Positions 53,001 to 62,369 of a stretch of DNA of 64,000 nt are shown here, in pieces. The position numbers and the translations under genes are program-made. The first letter of the stretch is position 1. Each line of letters starts with the position of its first letter. The stretch lies in assembly GCF_030815125.1 (NCBI RefSeq), contig NZ_JAUSWH010000007.1:62001-126000 (forward strand), given 5' to 3'. The notes beneath the pieces were generated by a model. That model ran no database searches. It had not been told where the DNA came from and saw nothing but the letters and a program-made list of their open reading frames with translations. This DNA comes from Allorhizobium paknamense (GTDB lineage Bacteria > Pseudomonadota > Alphaproteobacteria > Rhizobiales > Rhizobiaceae).

Positions 53001-53099
53001 TTACAGGTCCTATCGCAAAGTGGTGAAGAAACCCTGTGCGCGGGCAAATCCTGCTCTATGTCTGCCCTTGAGTATTTTTATCTGCGAGTTGCCTGCCCA

Positions 53100-53576
53100 A
53101 TGAATTTGGATGATGACAGTACCGGGGACGCCACACCCCATTTCGGTTTTCGCCTTGTCAGTGTCGCTCGCCTTTGGCGGCGGTTCGTGGAGGAGCATTT
53201 GCTGGCGCTTGGCTTTACCGATGCCCGCTGGCGGCCTCTCGTGCATCTTTATCACCTGGGCGATGGCGTGACGCAAAAGGAACTGGCGGAAATGGTCGGC
53301 CTGGATGGGTCGAGCCTGGTGCGCCTCCTGGATATTCTCGAAGGCCAGACGCTGATCGAACGCCGCCCGGACGAGGGGGACCGGCGGGTAAACCGCATCT
53401 TCCTCACCCCCTCCGGCCTTGCCGTGGTCAAGGATATTCACGCCCGTGTCCTGCCGGTTGAAGAGGCCTTGCTGTCCGGGTGCAAGCCGGATGACCTGCA
53501 GATCGCGCTGAAGGTGTTCGAGCAGATTCAGGGCAGGTTGAAGGAAGGCGTCGACCTGCCGTCATCGGCGAAGTGA
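53100..53576 (+). CDS. MarR-family transcriptional regulator
   Basis: A 158-residue regulator if it starts at the ATG at 53100 (MNLDDDSTGD); an ATG at 53058 would add 14 residues, and neither has a clear ribosome site. The winged helix is GVTQKELAEMVGLDGSSLVR, LIERRPDEGDRRVNRIFLTP. The target is unknown; the EamA transporter gene 123 bases downstream is a candidate. Frames opening at 52974 include repeat B sequence and are unlikely. Confidence 0.85.
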   Translation: MNLDDDSTGDATPHFGFRLVSVARLWRRFVEEHLLALGFTDARWRPLVHLYHLGDGVTQKELAEMVGLDGSSLVRLLDILEGQTLIERRPDEGDRRVNRIFLTPSGLAVVKDIHARVLPVEEALLSGCKPDDLQIALKVFEQIQGRLKEGVDLPSSAK

Positions 53577-53699
53577 TCGATCTCGAAATATGTTGGCTTG
53601 CTGCATAATGTCATTCTGAAGTGCTACCGGTTTCTGGCCAAGCCGGTTAGAGAGGGGTGACGGTATCAATAAGCCTCCTGCTCCGATCGTATTTGCCCC

Positions 53700-54590
53700 A
53701 TGAAATCCACGCCGCTCGGTTACCTCTTCGCCATTATCGCCTATACCGTGTTTTCCTGTCAGGATGGCATTTCCAAGCATCTGGGCGATAGCTATTCGCC
53801 GGTGGTGGTCGCGACCATTCGCTACTGGGCCTTTGCGGGATTTGCGCTCGTTCTGGCCTCCCGTGCCCCCGGCGGCCTGCGCGCGGCGGTAAGAAGCCAA
53901 AGGCCTGTGCTACAGGTGCTGCGGGGCGTGCTTCTGGGTGCTCAGATCGTGGTGTCCATCTGGGCCTTTCGCTATGTCGGGCTGGCCCAGTCCCAGGCGG
54001 TCTTTGCATCCGGGCCGATTTTTGTGGCGCTGCTTTCCGTACCGCTGTTGGGCGAAAAGGTGGGCTGGCGGCGCTGGAGCGCCATTTCCGTCGGTCTGGT
54101 GGGCGTACTGCTCATTCTGTCGCCAAAAGCCGATGGGTTCACGCCGCTGGTGGTGCTGCCGCTGGCCTGCGCGCTGTGTGGCGCGCTTTACGGCATCCTG
54201 ACCCGTCTTGTCAGCCGGGTGGATCTGCCGGAAACCAGCTTTTTCTATATGTGCATGGTCGGTTTTGCCGGGTCCAACCTCATCGCCCCTTTCGTCTTCG
54301 AGGGAATAGCCCAGAAGGACTGGTTCTGGATGCTGGCGTTGTGCTGCACCGGGATTGTCGGCCATTTCTGCCTGATCAAGGCCTATGACAATCTCAGCGC
54401 CGTGCAAGTGCAGCCCATTGCCTATTGGCAACTGGTTCTGGCCTCGCTGATTGCCGTGGTGGTTTTTGGTGAAAGCCTGAAGGTGAATATGGTGCTCGGA
54501 TCGCTGATCGTCGTCGCGGCCGGACTGTTTACAGTCTGGCGGGAGCATGTCGTGGCGGCGCGGAATGCCAAATTGGTAAGCTCACAATGA
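53700..54590 (+). CDS. EamA/DMT-superfamily transporter
   Basis: Inner-membrane metabolite exporter or importer of the drug/metabolite transporter superfamily, 296 residues, about ten membrane segments in two EamA halves (about 5-135 and 150-280). RYVGLAQSQAVFASGPIFVALLS-type helices and the late VVFGESLKVNMVLGSLIVVA helix are typical. Substrate unknown. The 244 bases after it (54591-54834) show no gene. Confidence 0.9.
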   Translation: MKSTPLGYLFAIIAYTVFSCQDGISKHLGDSYSPVVVATIRYWAFAGFALVLASRAPGGLRAAVRSQRPVLQVLRGVLLGAQIVVSIWAFRYVGLAQSQAVFASGPIFVALLSVPLLGEKVGWRRWSAISVGLVGVLLILSPKADGFTPLVVLPLACALCGALYGILTRLVSRVDLPETSFFYMCMVGFAGSNLIAPFVFEGIAQKDWFWMLALCCTGIVGHFCLIKAYDNLSAVQVQPIAYWQLVLASLIAVVVFGESLKVNMVLGSLIVVAAGLFTVWREHVVAARNAKLVSSQ

Positions 54591-54834
54591 AATTATTCAC
54601 CCGCCGTTAACCGTGCGGACGAAACCAGCCCTCTCCCCCTGTCCGGTAAGCCTCACATTAAATATTCCGCAACAAGCCAGCCCTAAAATACAAGGGATAA
54701 GTGTGGTGTGGGTGCTGCATCGGGGTGTGACGGGCTTGTCCGGTCGCCCAGGTGCATCAGAGTGATATATGCGTTTCCGAAGGAAGGCCTGTCCCGGCGT
54801 TCCGGAACCGCTCCGGTGCGGGGAGCCTGTTGAG

Positions 54835-56067
54835 ATGAAGGGACTTTTGGGCAAGTTCCAGCCTTCCCGCAAGATTCTGCTGATCTTCGGAGGCGTGATC
54901 GTGCTGTGTGGCGCCACGGGTTCAGCGGCGGTCTTTATCGGCCGCGATACGCTGATCGGTCCCTCCTATGCCAGCATCAACGGCCTTGCCTGCACGGACG
55001 TTCAAACCGTGAAGACACAGCGCAAGAATCATGTCTGGCTGCGCAAATATATCGTCACTGAACCTGCCGACGGCATGGCGCGCATCAAGACGGCGCTGCG
55101 CGTGGCAAAGGCGGTTCAGGAAAGCAGCAAGGCCGATCTGGTGCAGGTGGTGGTTCTGGACAAGAACGGCCCGAAAGACCGCGCCGATATCCGAGGCCGT
55201 GTCGTCGGGGCCGATGTCATCTATGTGCCGAACCCGGCCATCATGACCGACGAGACAGATCTTGCGCCGTTGACGGCCCGCTATGTCGAGCGTCCCGCCA
55301 GCGCCGATGGCGAGTTTTATGGCGAGCGCATCGATATGCCCATGGCAGATGCCTCCGCCCTGATGGCCAGCCTCACCGACAAGGCCGATTGTCTGGCTCC
55401 GGTTGTGCCCGAGGCCGAGCATGGCAGCGGCAAGAAGGAATCAGGTGGAAAATCCAAAGGCGGCGGTCATGGAGACGCCAAGGCCAAGGGCGGCGATGCG
55501 CACGGTAGCGATGCCCATGGTGGGGATGCTCAGGGCGGGGATGCCCATGGGGGTGAGGCAAAAAGCGGCGAGGGCGAGGCCAAGCCTGCGGATGGTCATG
55601 AGGCTGAGAAGCCTGCCGGTGATGAAAAGCCCGGTCTGATTGCATCGCTGACCGGAAAGGTGAAAGGCCTGATCTTCGGGGCAGAGAAGCCTGCCGAACA
55701 TCCGGCCGAGCCCCAGGACGCCCATGCCGCAGTTGAAGCCAGCCCGCCCGGCGCTGAGGCTGCCGTCAGCGATGCCGCAAAGGACGCGCCTAAGGCTGAG
55801 ACACCTGCTGCTGCACCGGGCCATGAACCTGCCGCAACCGCCGCCACGCCGGAGGTCGCAAAGACCGAGGCCGCGAAAGGTGAACCCGCCCAGGCGGCGG
55901 AGCAAGCCGGCTGGTTCTCGTCGCTGAAAGCAAAAGTTCTCGGCAATGGCGATGAAAAGCCTGCCGAGCAGAAAGCGGACGCCGCCGCCGATGCGGCAAA
56001 GCCTCTCGTTTCCAAGGAGAGCGAGGGGAGCGATAACGTCCTGCCGCGCGGTATTTCCCTGAGATGA
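54835..56067 (+). CDS. Membrane-anchored protein with His/Gly/Asp low-complexity region
   Basis: A 410-residue protein I do not recognise. From the ATG at 54835 there is one membrane segment (about 14-36, ILLIFGGVIVLCGATGSAA), then a compact domain of about 150 residues with two Cys (LACTDVQTVK and KADCLAPV), then a disordered tail. The tail has a His/Gly/Asp/Ala block (repeats like HGGDAQGGDAHGG at about 225-250) and Ala/Pro/Glu/Lys-rich stretches around two amphipathic segments, SLTGKVKGLIFG and SLKAKVLGNGDEK. The His-rich block could bind metal; this is a guess. A terminator follows immediately. Confidence 0.75.
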   Translation: MKGLLGKFQPSRKILLIFGGVIVLCGATGSAAVFIGRDTLIGPSYASINGLACTDVQTVKTQRKNHVWLRKYIVTEPADGMARIKTALRVAKAVQESSKADLVQVVVLDKNGPKDRADIRGRVVGADVIYVPNPAIMTDETDLAPLTARYVERPASADGEFYGERIDMPMADASALMASLTDKADCLAPVVPEAEHGSGKKESGGKSKGGGHGDAKAKGGDAHGSDAHGGDAQGGDAHGGEAKSGEGEAKPADGHEAEKPAGDEKPGLIASLTGKVKGLIFGAEKPAEHPAEPQDAHAAVEASPPGAEAAVSDAAKDAPKAETPAAAPGHEPAATAATPEVAKTEAAKGEPAQAAEQAGWFSSLKAKVLGNGDEKPAEQKADAAADAAKPLVSKESEGSDNVLPRGISLR

Positions 56068-56071
56068 AAAG

Positions 56072-56104
56072 AAAGGCCCGGTCAACGAAATTGACCGGGC
56101 CTTT
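56072..56104 (+). terminator. Intrinsic terminator
   Basis: Perfect 14-base stem AAAGGCCCGGTCAA / TTGACCGGGCCTTT with a 5-base loop, then GTCTT. It begins 5 bases after the low-complexity protein stop. The T-run is short, but the A-rich other side makes it work in both directions for the convergent lysS. Confidence 0.8.
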
Positions 56105-56125
56105 GTCTTGAATGTCAGTGGAACT

Positions 56126-56230
56126 TGTGGCCGGAAAACCGGTCACCACTTTTCCTGGAAATGCTTTAACTCTTTGTTTTTACGCATTTCCGGACGGAAA
56201 ACCGGCTACCACTTTTCCTGGAAATGCTTC
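56126..56230. repeat. Family A repeat, tandem form
   Basis: The half-unit ACCACTTTTCCTGGAAATGC occurs twice (about 56148 and 56209), separated by TTTAACTCTTTGTTTTTACG and CATTTCCGGACGGAAAACCG. The part 56163-56230 is nearly the reverse complement of 34567-34634. It reaches the last base pairs of the lysS stop region. Confidence 0.8.
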
Positions 56231-57725
56231 AGTCCGCCTTGGCGCGCCGCGCCGGGAAGAGGATGATGTCGCGGATCGACGGGGCGTTGGTCAAAAGCAT
56301 GATCAGACGGTCCACGCCGATGCCAAGGCCACCTGCGGGCGGCATGCCCTGGTCCATGGCATCCAGGAATTCGTCGTCCAGCTGCTTGTCCTTTTCGCCC
56401 CGGGCATGGGCCTGTTCCAACTGTTCCACCATGCGGCGGCGCTGTTCTTCCGGATCGTTGAGTTCCGAAAAGGCATTGCCGATTTCCCAGGCGTTGCAAT
56501 AGGTCTCGAAACGCTCGACCAGACGCGGCTCGCCCGGCACCTCCTTGGCAAAAGGCGAAATATCCTTCGGGAAATGCGTGACATGGGCGGGCTGGATCAG
56601 CGTGCCTTCCACCTTTTCTTCAAAGATGAAGGCAAGGCATTCGCCCCAGGTCCAGTCTTTCTCGACGGCAAAGCCGGCGGCCTTGGCGGCGGCGCGGGCT
56701 TCCTCGTCGGTCTTGATGCTCATGAAGTCAATGCCGGTCGCTTCCTTCACGGCCTCGGGCATCGGCACGCGGCGGAACGGACCCTTGAAGGAGAGTTCCT
56801 TGTCGCCGAAGGCAAACTCGGTGGAGCCATGGATGCGGGTGGCGAGATCGGCAAACAGCCGCTCCACGAGATCCATCATGTCCTCGTAATCGGCATAGGC
56901 CCAGTAGCACTCCATCATCGTGAATTCGGGATTGTGCCGGGTGGACACGCCTTCATTGCGGAAGTTGCGGTTCACTTCGAAGATTTTGTCGGCAAGGCCG
57001 GAGACCAGCGTGCGCTTCAGGAAGAGTTCCGGCGCAATGCGCAGATACATGTCCTGCTTCAGCGTGTTGTGGTGCGTCTTGAAAGGGTCCGCCGATGCGC
57101 CGCCATAGATGGATTGCAGCATGGGCGTTTCCACTTCCATGAAGCCGTCGGCCTCCATGAAGCGGCGCACGCCGGAAATGATCTTCGAGCGCTGCAGGAA
57201 GCGCAGCTTCGATTCCTCGTTGGTCATGATGTCGAGGTGACGCTTGCGGTAGCGCACCTCGATGTCGGTCACGCCATGCCACTTTTCCGGCATGGGCAGC
57301 AGCGTCTTGGTGAGCATGGTGATCTCATGCGCATTGATGGTCAGCTCACCGCGCTTGGTGCGTCGTACCTGTCCCTTCACGCCGATAATGTCGCCCAGAT
57401 CGATCATCGGCAAAAGGGCGCGCGCCTCTTCCGGCGTCGTGTCCTTGTGGGAGAAGATCTGGATCTTGCCGGTCGCGTCATGCAGGTCCATGAACATGCC
57501 GGAATTGCGCGAGGAATAGACGCGGCCGGCCACCGTCACCACATCGTCCGACTCGGTGTCGGGCTCAAGGCTGGCATATTTTTCCGAAAGCTCCGCATTG
57601 GTGATGGAGCGGTGGAAATGCGCCGGATAGACATCCCCCACCTTCTCGCGCAGCATGGCGAGTTTCTGGCGGCGCACTTCAGACGCGTCGGAGGAGAGGG
57701 CGGTTTCGGTCTTGGTCTCGGTCAT
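56229..57725 (-). CDS. lysS: Lysyl-tRNA synthetase, class II
   Basis: Charges tRNA-Lys, 498 residues. An N-terminal OB-fold anticodon-binding domain (about 65-160) is followed by a class II core. Motif 1 is near GFMEVETPML, motif 2 NRNFRNEGVSTRHNPEFTMM, motif 3 GLGIGVDRLIMLLTN. There is a 30-base gap to gltX upstream, so the two are probably cotranscribed. Confidence 0.97.
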   Translation of the reverse strand: MTETKTETALSSDASEVRRQKLAMLREKVGDVYPAHFHRSITNAELSEKYASLEPDTESDDVVTVAGRVYSSRNSGMFMDLHDATGKIQIFSHKDTTPEEARALLPMIDLGDIIGVKGQVRRTKRGELTINAHEITMLTKTLLPMPEKWHGVTDIEVRYRKRHLDIMTNEESKLRFLQRSKIISGVRRFMEADGFMEVETPMLQSIYGGASADPFKTHHNTLKQDMYLRIAPELFLKRTLVSGLADKIFEVNRNFRNEGVSTRHNPEFTMMECYWAYADYEDMMDLVERLFADLATRIHGSTEFAFGDKELSFKGPFRRVPMPEAVKEATGIDFMSIKTDEEARAAAKAAGFAVEKDWTWGECLAFIFEEKVEGTLIQPAHVTHFPKDISPFAKEVPGEPRLVERFETYCNAWEIGNAFSELNDPEEQRRRMVEQLEQAHARGEKDKQLDDEFLDAMDQGMPPAGGLGIGVDRLIMLLTNAPSIRDIILFPARRAKAD

Positions 57726-57755
57726 TTTGTTATCCTGTCTCTCGCTCGCTCGGCC

Positions 57756-59210
57756 TTACTTCGCGCCCACCATGGAGGTGAGAACCTGGGTTGCTACCTT
57801 CAGGCGCTGACGCACCACGGAACGGCCCAGAAGCGCCATGGAATCAAACAGCGGCAGCGAGCGCTGGTTGCCGGACACGGCGACGAAGAGCGGCGGGGTG
57901 ACAACGCGCAGCTTCTTGCCCAGCCGATCGGAAATGGCGCGCAATTCCGCTTCGATCGTCTCGACATTCCATTCCAGGATCTTTTCGAGATCGGCCTGCA
58001 CGGTGGAAACGATTTCCAGTGTCTCCTCCGGGCTGGTCTTCAGCCCGGCAAAGGAGGCGGGCGTCAGGCCGACATCGGAAGCCAGCATGAAGCCTGCAAG
58101 CTGCGGCAGTTCGCCAAGCTTGGAAATGCGGCTCTGGGCGAGCTTCAGCCCTTCCGTCAGGCGGCCGTTTTCCGAGGCCCAGGTGAGGATGCGGTCGAGG
58201 AATTCTTCCGAGGTGAGCTTTTCGCGCAGCCAGCGGCCATTCAGCCAGTCCAGCTTCTGCACGTCGAAGATGGCGCCTGCCTTGGAAAGGTTTTCCGGGT
58301 CGAATTTTTCCGCCAGCTCTTCCATGGTCAGCAGTTCTTCGCCTTCGGCAATCTGGATGAAGAACAGGCCAAGGAAGTTCATCAACGCTTCCGGCAGATA
58401 GCCAAGCGCGGAGTAATAGGAGATCGAGGTTGGGTTCTTGCGCTTTGAAAGCTTGGACTTGTCGTGATTGCGCATCAGCGACAGGTGCATGAATTTCGGC
58501 GGCTCTAGGCCCAGATATTTATAGATGAGAATGTGCTTCGGCACGGAGGCCAGCCATTCCTCGCCGCGTGCGACATGGGTGATTTTCATCAGGTGGTCGT
58601 CCACCACATTTGCCATGTGGTAGGTGGGCATCCCGTCCGCCTTCAGCAGAACCTGCATGTCGACGCTTTCCCACGGGATCGAGACATCGCCATAGACGCC
58701 ATCGTGGAATTCGCAGGCACCTTCAGTCGGGATCTTCATGCGCACGACATGCGGCTCACCGGCGGCAACGCGGGCTTCAACTTCCTCGGCCTTCAGATGC
58801 AGGCAAAGCCCGTCATAGCCCGGCGGCTTGCCCGCCGCGCGCTGCGCCTCGCGCATCTGCTCCAGCCGTTCCGGCGTGCAGAAACAGCGGAAGGCATTGC
58901 CTTCATTGACCATCTTGTCCACGAAGGGACGGTAGGTTTCCTTGCGTTCCGACTGGCGATAGGGGCCATAGGGGCCACCGATGTCCGGGCCTTCCGACCA
59001 TTCAAGGCCGCACCATTTCAGCGCGTCCAGCACCTTCTGCTCGAATTCCGCGGTGGAGCGCGTGGCATCGGTGTCTTCGATACGCAAAATGAACTCGCCG
59101 CCATGTTTCTTGGCGAAGAGATAGTTGAACAGCGCGATATAGGCCGTGCCGACATGCGGCTCGCCGGTGGGAGAGGGGGCTATGCGGACGCGAACGCCGG
59201 AAGTGGTCAT
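57756..59210 (-). CDS. gltX: Glutamyl-tRNA synthetase
   Basis: Class I synthetase, 484 residues from the ATG at 59210 (MTTSGVRVRIAPSPTGEPHV). The HIGH-type motif is PTGEPHVGTAY, the KMSKS-type motif SKLSKRKNP. An upstream frame extends to 59306 but has no family match. Alphaproteobacteria often use a GltX that also charges tRNA-Gln for later amidation by GatCAB; that is family knowledge, not visible here. Confidence 0.97.
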   Translation of the reverse strand: MTTSGVRVRIAPSPTGEPHVGTAYIALFNYLFAKKHGGEFILRIEDTDATRSTAEFEQKVLDALKWCGLEWSEGPDIGGPYGPYRQSERKETYRPFVDKMVNEGNAFRCFCTPERLEQMREAQRAAGKPPGYDGLCLHLKAEEVEARVAAGEPHVVRMKIPTEGACEFHDGVYGDVSIPWESVDMQVLLKADGMPTYHMANVVDDHLMKITHVARGEEWLASVPKHILIYKYLGLEPPKFMHLSLMRNHDKSKLSKRKNPTSISYYSALGYLPEALMNFLGLFFIQIAEGEELLTMEELAEKFDPENLSKAGAIFDVQKLDWLNGRWLREKLTSEEFLDRILTWASENGRLTEGLKLAQSRISKLGELPQLAGFMLASDVGLTPASFAGLKTSPEETLEIVSTVQADLEKILEWNVETIEAELRAISDRLGKKLRVVTPPLFVAVSGNQRSLPLFDSMALLGRSVVRQRLKVATQVLTSMVGAK

Positions 59211-59439
59211 GATCTTGCTCGTGAGTGCGTGCAAAGGGCCGCTGAAAAACAGCCAGTGACATCTGGTTTCGAACTCGATGGCGATAAACCGGTTTCCCGC
59301 CATCAATTCGTTGCTGGCCTTAGGCCATATTCAACGGCAAGCGTCAAGAAAAACCCCGAGCAGAGGGCTCTTTCGACCCCGCGAAATCTTTTTTGAAAAA
59401 ATGCGCGCAAAGCGGGAACCAAACATGGCGAGCACCGTT

Positions 59440-59625
59440 AGGCACACCAGAACAAGGGTCGTGCCAACCGGACGCGACGGAGCTGGGGAATACGGGGATT
59501 TTTCCGGTTTCTCTCCGTAGCCAACGAAATGGCAGACGAGCCCCTTACCCGTACGCTCCTTGTTCTAGCAACCCCCGTCCCCCGCCCGAAAGCCTGCGTC
59601 CCGCCGACGCAGGCTTTCTCCTTTT
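59440..59625 (+). ncRNA. Candidate structured small RNA with intrinsic terminator
   Basis: The 452-base gap 59211-59662 has no convincing coding frame. AGAACAAGG (59449-59457) is exactly complementary to CCTTGTTCT (59558-59566), enclosing an inner stem ACGGAG (59477-59482) with CTCCGT (59513-59518) and a small GC hairpin, giving a rod of about 120 bases. A 13-base perfect terminator stem follows. The family is not recognised; RNase P, tmRNA and SRP RNA signatures are absent. The 5' end is not defined. Confidence 0.45.
59588..59625 (+). terminator. Intrinsic terminator
   Basis: GAAAGCCTGCGTC / GACGCAGGCTTTC, a 13-base perfect stem with a CCGCC loop, followed by TCCTTTT on the plus strand. No annotated plus-strand gene ends here, which supports a small RNA upstream. 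It may also serve the minus-strand transporter less well, since no T-run follows on that side. Confidence 0.8.
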
Positions 59626-59662
59626 GGGCTTCAGGTGCCGTTATGGAGAAAGGGGGCCGACA

Positions 59663-61423
59663 TCACCGCACCGGCCAGACCAGCATCAGCATCGGCACGG
59701 AAACCAGGATGATCAGAATGGAAAGCGGCAAGCCGAGCCTTGGGTAATCGCTGAAGCGATAACCGCCCGGGCCCATCACCAGCGTATTGCACTGGTGGCC
59801 GATGGGGGTGAGGAAGTCGGACCCCGCGCCGATGGCAACCGCCATCAGGAAGGCATCCGGCCGGTAGCCGAGATTATGGGCGAAGCTTGCAGCAATGGGC
59901 GCCATCACCAGCACCGTTGCGGCATTGTTGAGAAAGGGCGTTACCGCCATGGCGGCGATCAGGATCAGGCCCAGCGCCCCGTAGGCGGGAAGGCCGTGGG
60001 CGATGTTTCCCAGCCAGCCCGCAATGATTTCGCTGCCGCCGGTGGTGCGCAGACTGTCGCTCACCGGGATCAGTGCCGCCAGCATGACGAGGATCGGACC
60101 GTCCACGGCCCTGTAAAGATCGTTGAGCGGAATGACGCGGAAGATCACCATGGCAAGCGCCGCCGCAAAAAAGGCCACCGGCACAGGGGCAAGCCCGAGC
60201 GCCGTCGAGCCCATGGCGAGGATGAGAATGATCACCGGAACAAGGGCGTTGCGGCTGGTGCCGAGGAGAATTTCCCGCTCCGCCAGCGGCAGGCAGCCAA
60301 GATCGCGCAGCGCATCGGGCAGGGCCTGACGCTGCCCTTGCAGCACCACCACATCGCCGGTGCGCAGGCGAAGCTCCGAGAGCCGTTCGCGCAGCCGCTT
60401 TCCCTGCCGGCTGACGGCAAGAAGATTGATGCCATAGGTGTTGAAGAGCGAAATATCCCGGGCCGAGAGGCCGGTCAGTTCCGACTCCGGCCCGATCACC
60501 GCCTCGATGGCAGTCATTTCGCCGCCCTCAGCAATGTCTCCGCCCGACAGCTTCAACTCGCTCTGTGAGACCAGGCGGTCCAGCGCATCGGAAGGGCCTT
60601 CGAGCAGAACCGTGTCGCCCGCCTTCAACTGCATGTCCGGAAAGGGCGAGATCCGGCGATGGCCCCGCAGGATCGCGGTGGCGATGACCTCGCCCGAAGC
60701 CGACCGCAGCAGGTCGCTGAGGGACTTGCCCGCGAGCGCCGAGTCTTCCGGCAGGGTGGCTTCCGTCGAAAAATGCGAATTGCTCAGGGCTTCCTGCAGG
60801 CTGGCATTCTGGTTTTCCCGCTTCGGCACCAGCCAATAGAACCCCATGAGAAAAAGAACGCCGACGGCAGCCAGCGTTGCACCGACGGGGGTGAAATCGA
60901 ACATGGTGAACGGTGTGCCGGTCAGTTCACCCCTGATCCGCGAAACGACGATATTGGGCGAGGTGCCGATCTGCGTCATCAGCCCGCCGAGCAGCGCGCC
61001 GAAGGCCATGGGCATCAGGAAGGCCGAGGCCGAGGTGCCGGAGCGGCGGGCAAACTGGAAGGCGACCGGCATCATGATCGCCAGGGCGCCGATATTCTTG
61101 ATGAAGGCCGACATGATGGTGACGGAGGCCACCAGCAGCAGCATCTGGCCGCGCAGAGAGGAAAGATTGGGAAAGAAGCGCTTGATGGCCGCATCCACCA
61201 GGCCGGAGCGCGCCACGCCGGCGCTGACCACCAGCGCACTGCCGACAATGATGACGATATCGTCGCTGAAGCCGGAAAAGGCCTTGTCGGCCGGGACGAT
61301 GCCAAGCACAACCGCCACCATCAGCGTGACGCCTGCCACGATGTCATAGCGAATGCGATCGATGATGAAGACGAGCATCATGCCGCCTATAACGGCGAAG
61401 GACAGGATCTGATCGGTAGACAT
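59663..61423 (-). CDS. SLC13/DASS-type transporter with two TrkA-C domains
   Basis: Inner-membrane anion transporter, 586 residues. Two bundles of membrane helices (about 5-205 and 400-585) flank two RCK_C/TrkA-C domains (about 210-385, including LLRSASGEVIATAILRGHRR and LRLRTGDVVVLQG). Re-entrant motifs MTQIGTSPNIVV and LTPIGHQCNTLV are the duplicated S-N-T/T-x-P-x-N-type signatures of this family. Substrate is probably sulfate, a dicarboxylate or similar; not determined. Confidence 0.9.
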   Translation of the reverse strand: MSTDQILSFAVIGGMMLVFIIDRIRYDIVAGVTLMVAVVLGIVPADKAFSGFSDDIVIIVGSALVVSAGVARSGLVDAAIKRFFPNLSSLRGQMLLLVASVTIMSAFIKNIGALAIMMPVAFQFARRSGTSASAFLMPMAFGALLGGLMTQIGTSPNIVVSRIRGELTGTPFTMFDFTPVGATLAAVGVLFLMGFYWLVPKRENQNASLQEALSNSHFSTEATLPEDSALAGKSLSDLLRSASGEVIATAILRGHRRISPFPDMQLKAGDTVLLEGPSDALDRLVSQSELKLSGGDIAEGGEMTAIEAVIGPESELTGLSARDISLFNTYGINLLAVSRQGKRLRERLSELRLRTGDVVVLQGQRQALPDALRDLGCLPLAEREILLGTSRNALVPVIILILAMGSTALGLAPVPVAFFAAALAMVIFRVIPLNDLYRAVDGPILVMLAALIPVSDSLRTTGGSEIIAGWLGNIAHGLPAYGALGLILIAAMAVTPFLNNAATVLVMAPIAASFAHNLGYRPDAFLMAVAIGAGSDFLTPIGHQCNTLVMGPGGYRFSDYPRLGLPLSILIILVSVPMLMLVWPVR

Positions 61424-61540
61424 GCGGCTCCCGGTAGCATGTCCGGATACATCAATCCGCTTCTCCGGACATGCTCAAAACAAATGATGACGCCAGGCGT
61501 CACTCCAGAATGCCGATGGAGCGGCGCTTGTTCCCGCCGA

Positions 61541-62305
61541 TCAATGCCGGGTGTGCTTTTCCGCAGCCTGCCGGTCCAGCCGCTTCTTGCGCCGCGCCAT
61601 CATGTTGAGCCCTTCCACCAGGGCCGAGAAAGCCATGGCGGCGTAGATATAGCCCTTGGGTACGTGGAAGCCCATGCCGTCGGCAATCAGCGTCATACCA
61701 ATCATCAGCAGGAAGCCCAGCGCCAGCATGACGACGGTGGGGTTCTTCTCGATGAAACGGCCCAGCGGATTGGCCGCGAGCAGCATGACACTGACGGCAA
61801 CGATGACGGCAATCACCATGATCGTCACATGCTCGGTCATGCCGACCGCGGTGATGATGCTGTCTACGGAAAAGACGAGGTCCAGCAGCAGGATCTGGCC
61901 AATGGCCGCGCCCATGGTCGTGGTGGCGGAAGAGGCGATGAAGTCACCATCCTTGTCTTCCGGATCGACGCTGTGATGGATTTCCTTGGTTGCCTTCCAG
62001 ACGAGGAAGAGGCCGCCGGCGATCAGGATCATGTCCTTCCAGGAAAAACCATGGCCGAACAAGGTGAAAACGGGATTGGTGAGTTGCACGATCCAGGCGA
62101 CGGTGCCAAGCAGGCCAAGCCGCATGACGAGCGCCAGCCCGATACCAATGCGGCGCGCCTTTTCCCGCTGCGATTCCGGCAGTTTGTTGGTGAGAATGGA
62201 GATGAACACCAGGTTGTCGATGCCCAGCACCACTTCCATGGCAATCAGGGTGACAAGGGCTATCCAGGCGGCTGGATCCTGGAGAAGAAGCGCGATGTCC
62301 TGCAT
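61541..62305 (-). CDS. TerC-family membrane protein
   Basis: A 254-residue integral membrane protein with seven to eight helices. The conserved acidic motifs [15 protein letters not shown] (about 24-38) and [18 protein letters not shown] (about 136-153) are present. TerC proteins are linked to tellurite resistance and, in several bacteria, to manganese export or metal loading of exported proteins. The 117 bases to the next gene contain an 11-base hairpin (GCATGTCCGGA at about 61438 with its complement near 61472). Confidence 0.92.
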   Translation of the reverse strand: MQDIALLLQDPAAWIALVTLIAMEVVLGIDNLVFISILTNKLPESQREKARRIGIGLALVMRLGLLGTVAWIVQLTNPVFTLFGHGFSWKDMILIAGGLFLVWKATKEIHHSVDPEDKDGDFIASSATTTMGAAIGQILLLDLVFSVDSIITAVGMTEHVTIMVIAVIVAVSVMLLAANPLGRFIEKNPTVVMLALGFLLMIGMTLIADGMGFHVPKGYIYAAMAFSALVEGLNMMARRKKRLDRQAAEKHTRH

Positions 62306-62369
62306 GAAGCGACCTTATTGTTGCGTCCGGGATCGTTTCAGTGCCTGAAATTTGATCCCGGCACAAGCA

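Noticed and set aside
56112-58448. A 778-residue plus-strand open frame opposite lysS and gltX
   Set aside because: Antisense to two tRNA synthetase genes with full motifs.
59393-60568. A plus-strand frame covering the gap after gltX and part of the transporter
   Set aside because: No ribosome site or motif, and it reads through the candidate RNA and its terminator.
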